DNA from: Antedon mediterranea
Lineage: Eukaryota; Echinodermata; Crinoidea; Comatulida; Antedonidae
DNA: 64,000 bases
Direction of reading: 5' to 3'
Assembly (NCBI RefSeq): GCF_964355755.1
Contig: NC_092680.1
Span: forward strand, 14,237,001 to 14,301,000
A model generated the notes under the pieces. It was not told where the DNA came from. It did no database searches and saw only the letters and a list, made by a program, of their open reading frames with translations. Positions 24,263-35,340 of the stretch are shown here, piece by piece; position 1 is the stretch's first letter, and every line of letters begins with the position of its first letter. The translations under genes were made by a program, and so were the position numbers.

Positions 24263-26326
24263 ATATTTATGGCGTTATCTTTAAGGAGCAAATTTGCAAC
24301 ATCTTTGTAACGCTCTGCAAAGAAACAGAGGGATGAATTATATTCGAAGCAAGTACTGAATTAAAAAGATCAGAAAAGTGAAATAGACTTGCTGTGCCTA
24401 CATGTATGGTGAAAGTATTTTGACGGCGCCAACTATTACATTTTTTATGTATGTACAGTACTTTGGATGGGAAACTGTGATCCAACTCCATATTTGGGAT
24501 AGGGTTGAATTATTAAACCCCAGACTCATTACAGACTTAAGAATCTCTTTTCTTGAAATATTATGAGATTGCAGTTATAAAAAGACTATCTATCTTATGA
24601 CATCATAGGTATGTTATATGGTAATTTAAATATGCTAATTGGAAAGTTTAGTATCACATTTATATGTACTCGCAATGCACTTAGATGGTATAAAAACAAC
24701 CATTAGGATACAGAGCTTCAAAATGGTAGACTGTTGTGAAATATATGCACTCTACAAAAAAAAGTCAGAGCTAATCATCTTTTTTAGAATCATTTTAATT
24801 ATAGCAATGTAGTATTTAACATTCTATAAATTATTGGTAATATATAATAATATTTAAATTTATATAAAAATAAGTTGATATATCCTATAATTTATCCCAT
24901 ATTTATAAATAAAGGAGCACTTAGAACAGACAAAAAATACTGTATCGCCAAAGGGTCTGCCTTTTGCAATACAGTATCATAGTTTTTGTACAATTTCCAA
25001 GAAAAGTTTGATTAATATACTATTTTCAATTTTGAAGATATTGTGAAACCACGTCAGGTCAAGTTCAATATCAAATATCGAAACTTGCCAGACTATAGAC
25101 GTTTGACAAGATGGCCTAAAATTGTTTGTATATTCAGGGATAGTTGCTGCATAATCTCTCGCTATTCCTCCTTATTTTCTTTATACTAATAGATACCATT
25201 ATACATATACGTAATTAAATTATGTTAATACAACAGGCTAATGTATTTAACACATTACCTGTTGCTATCAAAACATAATTGTAAAAGATAATCTGAGCAA
25301 AAACAAAAACCAGGTAACCTTTACTGTACATATTTTAATATTTCTATTCAAAAATGAAAAACAATTTTTTAGGTTGACTAAGTATTCGATAATAACTATA
25401 AATTCTCGCCCAATAATACACTCCTTGGCCTGGCTCACAATTTCATGATGTGGCATTATCAATCTCAAGGTAGTTAAGCTGTGATTTTTTGGCTTAGTAT
25501 TAAGTGTGATAAATCTGACCCCTGCTATTTTGGAAAAGTCTGGAAATGTTAAATGCATGGGCCTAAGAAAATGTTGGTTTTGGTTTTTTTTTAGCGCCTG
25601 GTTTAGAGAGAGTTTACTACCTATTTTAGAGATGTATTGTCCCTTGAAACACAAAAAATGAAGGTAAAAATATTCTAAATTTAATTTGGCCATATCAAAG
25701 TAATATTAAAATTATTCACTTTAAGTCGAAAATTCGGACCAAAAACAACAAGTTTACGTAATTAACAGGTAAATTAATTTGATTACTTTTCGTCTGGAAA
25801 ATCGTGGCGAGCAAAAGTAAACAAAGATTTCAAACGACGAGTATGCATTATGCATGATGCTAATTAGGATTGTTTACAACTCGTCATGGTTGAAAAGGTG
25901 TTCTCACACAGATCGCAAGGAAGTTTTATGATTATGTATACAGAGTAGCCAAACAAGCGCGTTGCATTATGAGATATGTTTTGATTGAAAACTTTGACTG
26001 GAAGTCAAAGTTATTTTTTAAACAAAAAAACGTCTGTATTTTAGTTAAATTATTTTTTTTTCTACAAATTTTTGGTGAAAGTTAAAAACTATTATGATAC
26101 TTCAAAATGACCCTCTTTTTTTCGAAATATTTTTTTTTTTATTTTTTGGAAATTAGTCAAAGGGACAATACATCTTTAAATAAAGTAAGATGTAATAATT
26201 ATTGAGAGCTTTATACTAGTACAACAATAAAACAAAGATACATCAATTACATTTACAGTATTTACTTTTTTTTTCGAGTTGACAATTTGAAATTGAATCA
26301 ATAACTTATTACTACTACATCACATG

Positions 26327-29300
26327 TCACATAGTTTCATCAATTAAATCAGTGAGATCTGCAGTGCTTCGAGTTTCATCCTCATCCTCACTGATTGTTG
26401 CTTCTTCTGTTTCACGATAACTTTTGCTTAAGTTAAGGAATGTATTCTTGAAAGATAGGCATATTTGTTAGGACGTAAGCTATTGGTCACATTGTTCACA
26501 ATAAGAAACTCGGTACACTATTCTATAAAGAGTATGGAATTGTCTCGCGGTGTGCTGATCACATTATCCTCTGGGAGAATAGTCTCGTATTGAAGGTCAC
26601 CCAATATAAAGAATAAATATCTATCTTTTAAAATTGAATTTTGCATAAAAATCAAATGTAAAATGATCATTTTCTGGCAATAACAAATCTATACAATGTA
26701 TTGTATAAACTGGTATGATTCTAAAGCCTAGTCTAAACTAGCAAATTACCAAATTTGTATTTATTTAACAATCGGCGAATAGCCCAAGAGGAAACTATGG
26801 GCCAATGAACAGAAGTGCAACTGAAGAAGTTTGTTGTGCCTGCTTACACCAGTTACTGGAGGCTGTCATTTTGTCTGTCTGCAGGACTACATGAGTACAA
26901 ATGAGTTTGTAATCTTTTCTTTCCAAACTTTAGAGTTTTCAAACTAAACTCTGCTAGTGTAGAAGACCTTGATATCAAATGTGATACTGCAATAAACAGT
27001 CGACATAAAAGTAACAATATTCTTGAATATTAATTTCAATTAAATTGAGCGAGTTAAATAAACAACAAAATTACAACAAATATATATTTTGTTGATTAAA
27101 TTCAAAGGATACACATCAGTAGTTTGTTGTTCATACTCTCCCATGGTGAGGTGCATTCTTTCAGCTAGCCTCTCTGCTGCTTGCTGAGCCTGCAGATCCT
27201 GAACAAGAAATTAATAATCAATAATGATAAATACAACAATATTATTTCAGAGGAAAAATGAAAAAGAATATAAATGTTATAACGCCGTATTAGGGCGTTA
27301 TAACGCCCTAATTATACAATCCGTTCACACGTACATGCACATGCGTAGTACATCAACAAACCCAGAGCCATAAAGAGTTGCGACTTTGAATGGATTGAAT
27401 CAATTTGTTTAAAGGTTTTTGTTAAAATAATAATAACATTATTTTGATGATTTAAAAAAAAAAAAATAGCTTTAATCCATTTAATTTAACGGCTCTGGCT
27501 GTGCGCTCCATGCACGCTCTACGCGTGCACGTTTTTTTTGTACAGCAATTCTCTAAAGTAATGCATTGTTTTTACATTTTGTTGTTTAAAATCATCTTCG
27601 CAGTAAAACTTTATGATTGCATTATCTTAACAACCTTTAATTGATTGTTTTGATTTTAAATTAGATACAGTATTTAAAACCTTGTGAATGGAACATTTTA
27701 TACATTTTTTAAGCAAATGACTCGACTCCATACACTACATAGGCATAGTTGGACACAAAGATGGCCAGTAATGTACCACGTGACTTTCTAAAATCTGTGA
27801 ATGCGCCCTAATATGGTATTATAACGCCCTAATACGGTGTTATAACACCGTATTATTATAAAATAATTATTTTCTTTGGCGGAAATTAGCCACCGTAAAA
27901 AAGAGGTTTGGAACATGAAATCTAAATTTATATTTCCACCTATACAGTGTAACTTAACTACAGTGTACAGTAATAATAATACATTGAAACAGGTCATCAA
28001 ATTACCATTAGATAAACTACAGTCATGTGCTGCATTTGGTCATACACTATATACCAGAGCCACTTTATAATTTGTGAAAACTACTACACTTTCTTCCAAA
28101 TACCTTGTATTCTTTACAGAACCCATTTGAGTGACACTGCTGTTTAGCAGAATGTGTCAGCCTACTACAGTATTTGGGATGTCGCATTTTATCAGTGTAC
28201 AATATTCATATGACTAATGCAGCATTGCATCACAACTGACTGTTTCTTTACTTGGTGAAAGTCCAAGCAGAATGTATACCCATTCTTGCACCCAACAGTA
28301 TAAACACATGTTGTATGCTACATTGCAGTATACAGAGCATTAAAACAAAACACCAAAATACTGTACTGTACCTCATATTGTTCTTTTTGTTGTACAAGTA
28401 GCTTTTGTGACTCTTCCAGAGGAATTATCATAGTCTTTCCAAATTTCCCCAAAGGTGACACAACATTTGAGTATTCCATAACTGTTTGTGATTTTGATTT
28501 GACATTCAAATTCCCTCTGGAAGACGCCACCCTTGTTCTTTCTACATTTGCAGGAATCGATTTTGATCTTAAACTTTCAAATGGTTTAAATGAAAACTTT
28601 TGCACATCTTTTAATATTGATCCATCGCTAAGTCTGGTTTTGGGGTCTTTAGCAGTTCCACTTGATTCCAATTTCATTTTCTCTAATAAGTCGGCAGTTT
28701 CATCAACAGTTTCTCGTTGTTTTATCACATCTTGAAGTTTCTTTTTAAAGATCATTATTTTCTCTCCTTTATCAGGTAATCTGGCCACAAACCTTTAATT
28801 CAAATAGAAATTATTGATCACAAAGCAAAATACACCTCCACCTTGGTCCAATCAAATACAATTCAAGAATTTGGTTCTTATGTTACGAGAGTGGTATTGG
28901 TTATCAAGAGTAACAGGGCACTTAAATAGTAATTAATAATTTAGACCAGTGTGCAAGAATGCATCCTAGGGGTGGCGACAGCTCCAAGGCCACATGATCT
29001 CTGCTTTGACAACTGACATGAAATTAATAATAAATGGAGGTACTGTATTAGAATATGATATTATACACACCTTAAAATGGTCAAATAGCTATTCAACCAA
29101 ATCCACTATTATTATTATAATATATAATTTAGTGCAAATGTATCTCAAAAATAGTTAATGTGTCATCAATCAACCTTTACTTTCATTGTTTGTATTCATG
29201 GGTATGCAATGCCTCCAAAATGTATTTTCCCGAATCAAAAGCATTGGCTTATTATAGACATGCATATTTTCCATCTTCCAAATCCTTTTCTGTGATAAAT

Positions 29301-29612
29301 CCTAGTTCATGAGTTTTTTTGTTTTCATGAAATTACTTATTTTTGCCATGTTCATAATCACTCATGCAAATCGAACAGCTCAGTAGATACGGTCAAAATG
29401 AAAATTGTAGCTATTTGATAGTATAGTAGAAAATAATAAGACTAGCAGGAATATTTGTGTCACTAAATTCGCCTAGTGCGAAACAGGCTTTAGTATACCA
29501 ACCGATATTACCTACTATTTTTCAATAGATTTTCTTGTCGTTTCAGTAAATATGCTAACTCCTCATTTTTCATCTTGTTTAAATCGCCAAATTCACCTTG
29601 TTTGAATTCCAT
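26327..29612 (-). CDS. POLR2M: POLR2M (GRINL1A/Gdown1) homologue, RNA polymerase II-associated regulator
   Basis: Minus-strand exons: 29512-29612, 28372-28792, 27137-27198, 26327-26426; GT..AG borders and phases join to 227 residues (human about 368). Exon 1: ELAYLLKRQENLLKNS (human LREMLKRQERLLRNE). Exon 2 opens FVARLPDKGEKIMIFKKKL (human ICKLPDKGKKIFDSFAKL) and ends with IPLEESQKLLVQQKEQYE. Exon 3 is DLQAQQAAERLAERMHLTM (human MQAKLAAQKLAERLNIKM). Exon 4 has KSYRETEEATISEDEDE, an acidic tail like the human one. Gdown1 binds Pol II, competes with TFIIF and makes transcription Mediator-dependent. The protein is shorter mainly in the central linker. An acceptor just upstream of the ATG (CTTACAG) implies a non-coding first exon that I cannot place. 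Confidence 0.92.
26728..26970. mobile_element. Possible MITE
   Basis: AAAGCCTAGTCTAAACTAGC at the left is mirrored by GCTAGTGTAGAAGACCTT at the right, about 240 bp apart. It lies in POLR2M intron 3. Confidence 0.4.
27278..27862. mobile_element. Foldback/MITE element with GCCCTAATACGG palindromes at both ends
   Basis: The left end reads GCCGTATTAGGGCGTTATAA CGCCCTAAT; the right end GCGCCCTAATATGGTATTAT AACGCCCTAATACGGTGTTA. Each end is itself partly palindromic, and the two are mutually inverted. The middle has no ORF. It lies in POLR2M intron 2, about 80 bp from exon 3. Confidence 0.65.
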
Positions 29613-29623
29613 TTTGATAAATT

Positions 29624-30329
29624 TCTGTAAGAAAATAAACTTCACAATTTATTACCTCCTTGGTCCAACACATTCATCATCAATCATCAATCAATCAATT
29701 AGCATTGTAAACTCCTCATTACAGCTGTATGTGGACTAAAAAAATTACAATGATATTAAATGATTAATAATTTAGCCTTATGAAGTACAGTATAGTTCAT
29801 TATGCCTTAATAGTACGCTTCTATCAGGGAGTTTTACAACTCCCTGCTTCTATTAGCATTGATGGATAAAATAGATAGAATTTGTTTAATCATTTAAAAA
29901 ATAATGGGCCCAACCATCTTTGGTCTTGGGCCTGGAAGTCAGGCGTCAATACTAATATATATGGTGTGGTTATAGTTCTGGCACCGAAACGGTACATTTC
30001 TATCTAACGAACGAACAGTACTTGCTTTTCTGCTTGATAAATTCTTGTTTAATTGACGTTTAAAATAAGATATTCTATGATAAATGACACAAGCTATATG
30101 TTTACCCCTCGTGTATAGGCAACGTACATATCGCAACACATCGTAGGGCTTGTGTGGTGGTAAAAACCAACGTACCACCAAAAATGGTATAGTCCATTTC
30201 ATGGATGTCCATGATTGAATACACAGTACAGTATGTATTGCAAAACATGTGCACGGTCAGTCTAATTACCAAAAACAACCAAAATATAACCGAAAACAAC
30301 CATAAACAACTGAAAACAGAACTACTGTA
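29624..30329. other. Upstream region of POLR2M
   Basis: No gene is seen. It should include the POLR2M promoter and a non-coding first exon, but no motif fixes their position. The short minus-strand frames here have no recognisable content. Confidence 0.4.
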
Positions 30330-30965
30330 GACATGAACTCGTCACTATGACGAGTTAGTTATCCACACGACAAACGCTAAATGCACGTCATACATGCACA
30401 CAGAAAAAGATTATGCCATTATGACCTGAACTGAAGAATATGATGTGTTGTTAGTGCTGAATTCTGTCTATTTTGTGTCAGTATACACAGTATAATCTGT
30501 ATACATTACATACAGTGTAGAATATGTGAAATTACGGGACCCGCTATTTATTCAATTTTTTAACATGGTGACGGTATCAAAATGAATCACAAAGATTTTG
30601 GGAGGCAATTATCTCAGCAACAACATATTAACGTGTAGAAATTTGAATACGTGAAATATAGATGCGCTGTCTTTTAAATGTGATGAACTATGACGTAAAA
30701 GGTGAAATTTTTTTTATTCAACTGGCCATATGATGACGTCACAACATCCGATTGACGAAATATTCGGCTGTAAGCGTGATGCGCTCTATTGAATGTGATA
30801 AGCAATAACGAAAGAGACAACAATCCTATATTTTATATTCGAGTGGCCATACTATGACGTCATTACATCCGAATGGTAAAAATTCTGCATGAATTCATAT
30901 CTACAATTTATCTTCTTGCATAACAAATTTGGGGTCACCTTTAATCCTGAAGAGAATGGGATTGA
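30330..30965 (-). repeat. Unclassified interspersed repeat (copy 2, inverted relative to 21060-21600)
   Basis: Contains ACTCGTCACTATGACGAGTT, GGACCCGCT, CATATGATGACGTCACAACA and related blocks in the reverse order of copy 1. An internal block (AACATCCGA..GTCATTACATCCGA) is repeated near 30745 and 30865. Confidence 0.65.
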
Positions 30966-30999
30966 CTTTCCGTCCTTAATAATTAAATGTTCATTGTAA

Positions 31000-31560
31000 T
31001 ACTAATAATAGTAATCTAAATGTTTATTAATAAAAATTGTTGTACATAGTTTGTTGCATATAAAATAAAAGACACAGACGTAGCTTACGGTCCCTATAAA
31101 ATTTCACATTTAATGTACCTATACAGTACTGTTAAATGACATATGCTGAATAATATTATTATCTTAAACTATGTTTACAAATTGTCATTTTTGAAGGCAC
31201 ACATCTATCTATCTCCTAAACCTGTAAAATAAAAAATAAAAACAATTTAATTATTAATAATAAATATTTATCGACTAAAGTAAAAATAATTTAGATCATA
31301 ACATAATTTAATTGGGACCAAAATGAAACGCTACCGATTTCTAACACGACTGACATCATCATAAAATTTGGAGTAATGCGGAGTGATTTACAAGGGTTCC
31401 CCCTGGTGAGCTAGTGTATCGTTTAGTGCGCGCGACAGTGTAATAATTACATTGGAGCTTCCTCTCCGATGATGGGAGCCAATTGATGTACTGTGTGAGA
31501 CTATACTACACAGCAGGGCTTCCCCTCTTTATAGGGTGTGTCGAAAGGGAAGACCACGAA
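31000..31560 (-). repeat. ~560-bp dispersed element (copy 1; inverted copy at 59650-60260)
   Basis: Shared blocks with 59650-60260 include TGCATATAAAATAAAAGACA, TGACATATGCTGAATAATAT, ACTATGTTTACAAATTGTCA, the motif TTTATCGACTAAAGTAAAAA and GATGATGGGAGC. The similarity runs for most of the length in opposite orientation. No coding capacity is visible. In both copies a TTTTATTTTACAG|GT acceptor-like site precedes a conserved GATGTGTGCCTT block. Confidence 0.7.
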
Positions 31561-32790
31561 AGCGAAGATCGAAGACCGAAGACCTCGAAAGCGAAGACCT
31601 TACGAAATGGTAGTGTGCACAAAATTCGACCAAAATCATACAAAATCGTGATAACACCTTGAATTTACAGATTCTAAAAAAATATTTCGATTTTAATTGT
31701 TATGTTATCAAAAAACATGACTTTATCTATGAAAACAAGCTCACGCGTTTTCACCAATGGAGTTAATATGTGATATGGTTTTACGAACAAACACATCGCG
31801 CTATTTGCAAGGCGACGGACGCACAAGAAGGACCTTGCCTTGCACAGAGCCAGGGGAGCACAGGAGTTATATAAAATAGAAATAAAGCCACTGAATTTTA
31901 ATATCTTTTCGTATGTTAACACACTGTGCTCAAGTGGACCCAATTTGGAGCCAGGGGAGCACAGTGATATAAAATGGAAATAAGTCACTGAATGTTAATA
32001 TATTTTTGTATGTTAATACACTGTGCTCAAGTGTACCTAATTTGGCGCCAGTGGAGCACAGTGATATAAAATGGAAAAAAGTCACTGAATTTTAATATCT
32101 TTTCGTATGTTAATACATTGTGCTCAAGTGGACCCAATTTGGAGGCAGGGGAGCACAGTGATATAAAATGGAAATAAGTCACTGAATGTTAATATCTTTT
32201 CGTATGTTAATACACTGTGCTCAAGTGGACCCAATTTGGAGCCAGTGGAGCACAGTGATATAAAATGGAAATAAAGTCACTGAATTTTAATATCTTTTTG
32301 TATGTTAATACACTGTGCTCAAGTGGACCCAATTTGGAGCCAGGGGAGCACAGTGATATAAAATAGAAATAAGTCACTGAATTTTAATACACTGTGCTCA
32401 AGTGGACCTAATTTGGCGCCAGTGGAGCACAGTGATATAAAATGGAAAATAAGTCACTGAATTTTAATATCTTTTCGTATGTTAATACACTGTGCTCACG
32501 TGGACCCAATTTGGCACGCGCGCCAGTGAGAACAGTGATATAAAATAGAAAAAAGTCACTAAATTATAATATCTTTTCGTATGTTAATACACTGTGCTCA
32601 AGTGGACCCAATTTGGCACCAATGGGAGCACAGGGAAATAGTCACATACAAAAACATCGAGAAAAAATACTTCTGGATTTCAAAAATATTTCAAACTTGG
32701 TATATATGTTCAATATCGGTTACTCCATCCGTAAAGCAAAAGAAAAATTAGTTTCAAACCATATCAGTGATATTAGTAATTTTCGTTAGT
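31553..32790 (+). repeat. Dispersed element with an internal ~97-bp tandem array (eight units)
   Basis: Leader: GAAAGCGAAGATCGAAGACC and AATCATACAAAATCGTGATA. The array 31921-32640 has units starting ACACTGTGCTCAAGTGGACC at 31921, 32018, 32115, 32212, 32310, 32389, 32487 and 32589, so the spacing is 97-98 bp apart from one unit of 79 and one of 102. Tail: AAATAGTCACATACAAAAAC, CGGTTACTCCATCCGTAAAG. Inverted partial copies are at 38158-38385 (tail plus half a unit) and 44155-44460 (leader). Confidence 0.82.
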
Positions 32791-32804
32791 TTAAAATGTA
32801 TATT

Positions 32805-32940
32805 TATTTATTTATTTATTCCACATTTATTTAGTCATCAATTACAGTACATCATAATTACAGTAGCCTACAACTGAAAACAGGGATCCTGCATAAAAAA
32901 GCTGTAGCTTCATTTTTTTGTAGGACCCTTTTACATAAGA
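32805..32940 (-). mobile_element. (TTTA)n plus hairpin, likely LINE/SINE 3' tail
   Basis: TATTTATTTATTTATTCCAC is followed by the inverted pair AGGGATCCTGCA..TGTAGGACCCTT. A similar arrangement is at 49401-49520 (GGAGGAGCCT..AGGCTCCTCC). Confidence 0.4.
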
Positions 32941-33221
32941 ACAAGTATAGGCCTATAGAACTTAAATAAACAAAGGTGTTGTTAATCAGCATATAGTGAT
33001 AAAAAGTATTTTTTGACCTGTTTTTTTATACATTTATTTTGTTTCTTTAAGATAACCGGTTTATTACCACCATTACAAGTGAATTCTTTCCAGAATTTTG
33101 GTCCATAGGCCTATATGTGTTTAAACTGTTGACTGCAAGTTAGTCTTGTGAAGGGAATTTCGAATTCAGTTTCTGTTCTGAGGTTATGAGTAGGCCTAAT
33201 ACTGTCACAGTAATTAAAAAT

Positions 33222-33480
33222 ACAGTCGACTCCGCCTAAGTCGAATTCGCGCAAGTCAAAAAATCGCGAAAGTCGAATTTTTTGGAAAGTCCCAATTCTT
33301 TCCTATACATTACTGTGTAATTTTTATTTGTAAGTCGGATTTTTCTAAGTCGAGATTCGTCCAAGTCGACGTCTTTTTGCGGTCCGAATACACACATTCT
33401 TTAGTGATTTATATCGTATAAGTCGAAGTCACAAATTACGCGGCAACAACGTGCTAAAAAAGCCGATGAAACGTACGTAA
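33222..33480. mobile_element. Pogo/Tigger-like DNA transposon end
   Basis: TACAGTCGACTCCGCCTAAG followed by TCGAATTCGCGCAAGTC and several more AAGTCGA words (AAGTCGGA, AAGTCGAG, AAGTCGAAG) is the layout of Tigger-type termini with subterminal repeats after a TA target. No transposase is present. Confidence 0.45.
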
Positions 33481-34499
33481 TTCGATAAACAAACAACAGA
33501 GGGGATAATGTGGGACCATATCGGTTCTCTCAAGCAGGTTGTATAGTATAGGCGGCGTCCTACAACTCGCGCTAGTGTATAGTGTATGAGTTGCTTAAGC
33601 GTTGAGAACTTGAGCGGCGTTTTGTGGGTACCTATTTTGTGCTAGACAGATGGCAATAAACCGGGCAATAAACAATGGATACCGATTTCGAATAAGAACC
33701 GAAATGTATTTATTATACGTTTTTGTATTGTTTTGGGCTTAAACCATAAAAGAAAATACAGTTTATCATTGCCGATAAAGAGGCTTAGCATTTATTAGGC
33801 CTAGCTAGCTAGCTAAGCAAACTCAATTCAAGAAGGCTCATTACAGCTCTCCTTTGGAGTTTTAGTATTACTTCTAACGTGCTCTTGTATGTATTTCCCC
33901 ATATTAAGTTACCATACTGAAGGTGAGGTAATACTAAGGTGTTATAAAGACTAATACGGACCTTATGAGGAAAGAATTCTCTTACTTTTAAAAGTATACC
34001 AATTGCCCTAGACATTTTTTTCCTAATAAGCTGTATGTGATGTTTCCAGTTAAGATTTTCGTTTAAAATTACATCTAGAAATGTCACATTTTCTTTTCTA
34101 TGTAATAACACATTATTCATTTTTATTTTAAACTGGTTTTTGTCAAAGTACTGTAATGATTTTGGGGTAGAAGGAACAGATAGAGGGCGGCAGATGGAGG
34201 CAGAGTTAGGCAGGAGGAGAAGCAGAGAACGGACGTGAGAAAAAGGGCAGAGAGGGATTGGAGAAGGAAGGCAATGGAGGGTTACCTCGAGCTGCGTTAA
34301 AAAGGAGGGAGAGATTGGAGCTGGAAAACCGGAGAAGCAGGGAGAATACGTGTAAAATAAGTAGGGACATTAGAGCAATTGGAAAACAAAGTGTAGAGAA
34401 GATTAGAGAAAAGAAAGAGAAAATTAGAGCTGAATAATAAAAGGAGAGTTAAGACTCAGCAAGTAAAGTTAGCCGGAGGGTACAGCCTACCGCTTGTGC

Positions 34500-34740
34500 T
34501 GCTGTTGGAGACATAGTGAGCCGGAGGTTGCGCCTACTGTACTGGTTGTATCACTATTTGAGACATAGTGAGCCGGAGGTTGCGCCTACTGTACTGGTTG
34601 TATCACTATTTGAGACATAGTGAGCCGGAGGTTGCGCCTACTGTACTGGTTGTATCACTATTTGAGATAGCTGAGCCGGAGGTTGCACCTACTGGTTGTG
34701 TTACTGCTTGAGATACAGTTAGCCCGTGGTACACCCTGTG
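34500..34740 (+). repeat. 52-bp tandem repeat
   Basis: GAGCCGGAGGTTGCGCCTAC TGTACTGGTTGTATCACTAT TTGAGACATAGT repeats at 34518, 34570 and 34622, with diverged units on either side. Confidence 0.88.
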
Positions 34741-34789
34741 GTTGTGATACTGCTTTGCTGGTGGGTACACCTATTAGCCAGTGGTTAAG

Positions 34790-35340
34790 ACTACTGGTGG
34801 TTACCCTGTTAGCCGGTACGTGGTTACGCCACTGTTGGTGGCTACGTTGCTGTTAGAGGTTACACCATTGTGTTGGTATACATGCTGTTGGAGGTTACAC
34901 CACTGTTGGTGGTTACGTTGCTGTGGAGGTTACGCCATTGTTGGTGGTTACGTTGCTGTGGAGGTTAAACCACTGTTGGAGGTTACACCATTGTTGGTGG
35001 TTATGTTGCTGTGGAGGTTACACCACTGTTGGAGGTTACACCATTGTTGGTGGTTACGTTGCTGTGGAGGTTACACCACTGTTGGAGGTTACACCGTTGT
35101 TGGTGGTTACGTTGCTGTTGGAGGTTACACCATTGTGTTTGTGTACGTTGCTGTGGAGGTTACACCATTGTTGGTGGTTACGTGCTGTGGAGGTTACACC
35201 ATTGTTGGTGGTTACGTGCTGTGGAGGTTACACCATTGTTGGTGGTTACGCTACTATTGGAGGTTACGTCATTATTGGTGGTTACGCTACTATTGGAGGT
35301 TACGTCATTACTGGTGGTTACGCTGTTGTTTCAAGTTCGG
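34790..35340 (+). repeat. GTTGGTGGTTACGTTGCT / GTGGAGGTTACACCATT minisatellite
   Basis: About thirty half-units of 17-18 bp alternate. All three forward frames stay open because the unit lacks stops, giving VTPLLVVTLLWRL-type translations that should not be read as a protein. The strand is strongly G/T-rich. Confidence 0.9.

Larger units (their letters stand above)
23212..26326. other. Intergenic region between the convergent C1orf43 and POLR2M homologues
   Basis: Apart from the small repeats listed separately I see no supported gene. A 141-codon minus-strand frame at 25268-25693 has no recognised motif and AT-driven composition. The right end presumably includes the POLR2M 3' UTR. Confidence 0.45.

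Noticed and set aside
25268-25693. 141-codon minus-strand frame starting MAKLNLEYFYLHF
   Set aside because: No recognisable motif or splice context, AT-driven composition; could not be supported as a gene.
31674-31988. 104-codon minus-strand frame
   Set aside because: Lies in a dispersed non-coding repeat with no protein motif; partial copies elsewhere do not keep the frame.
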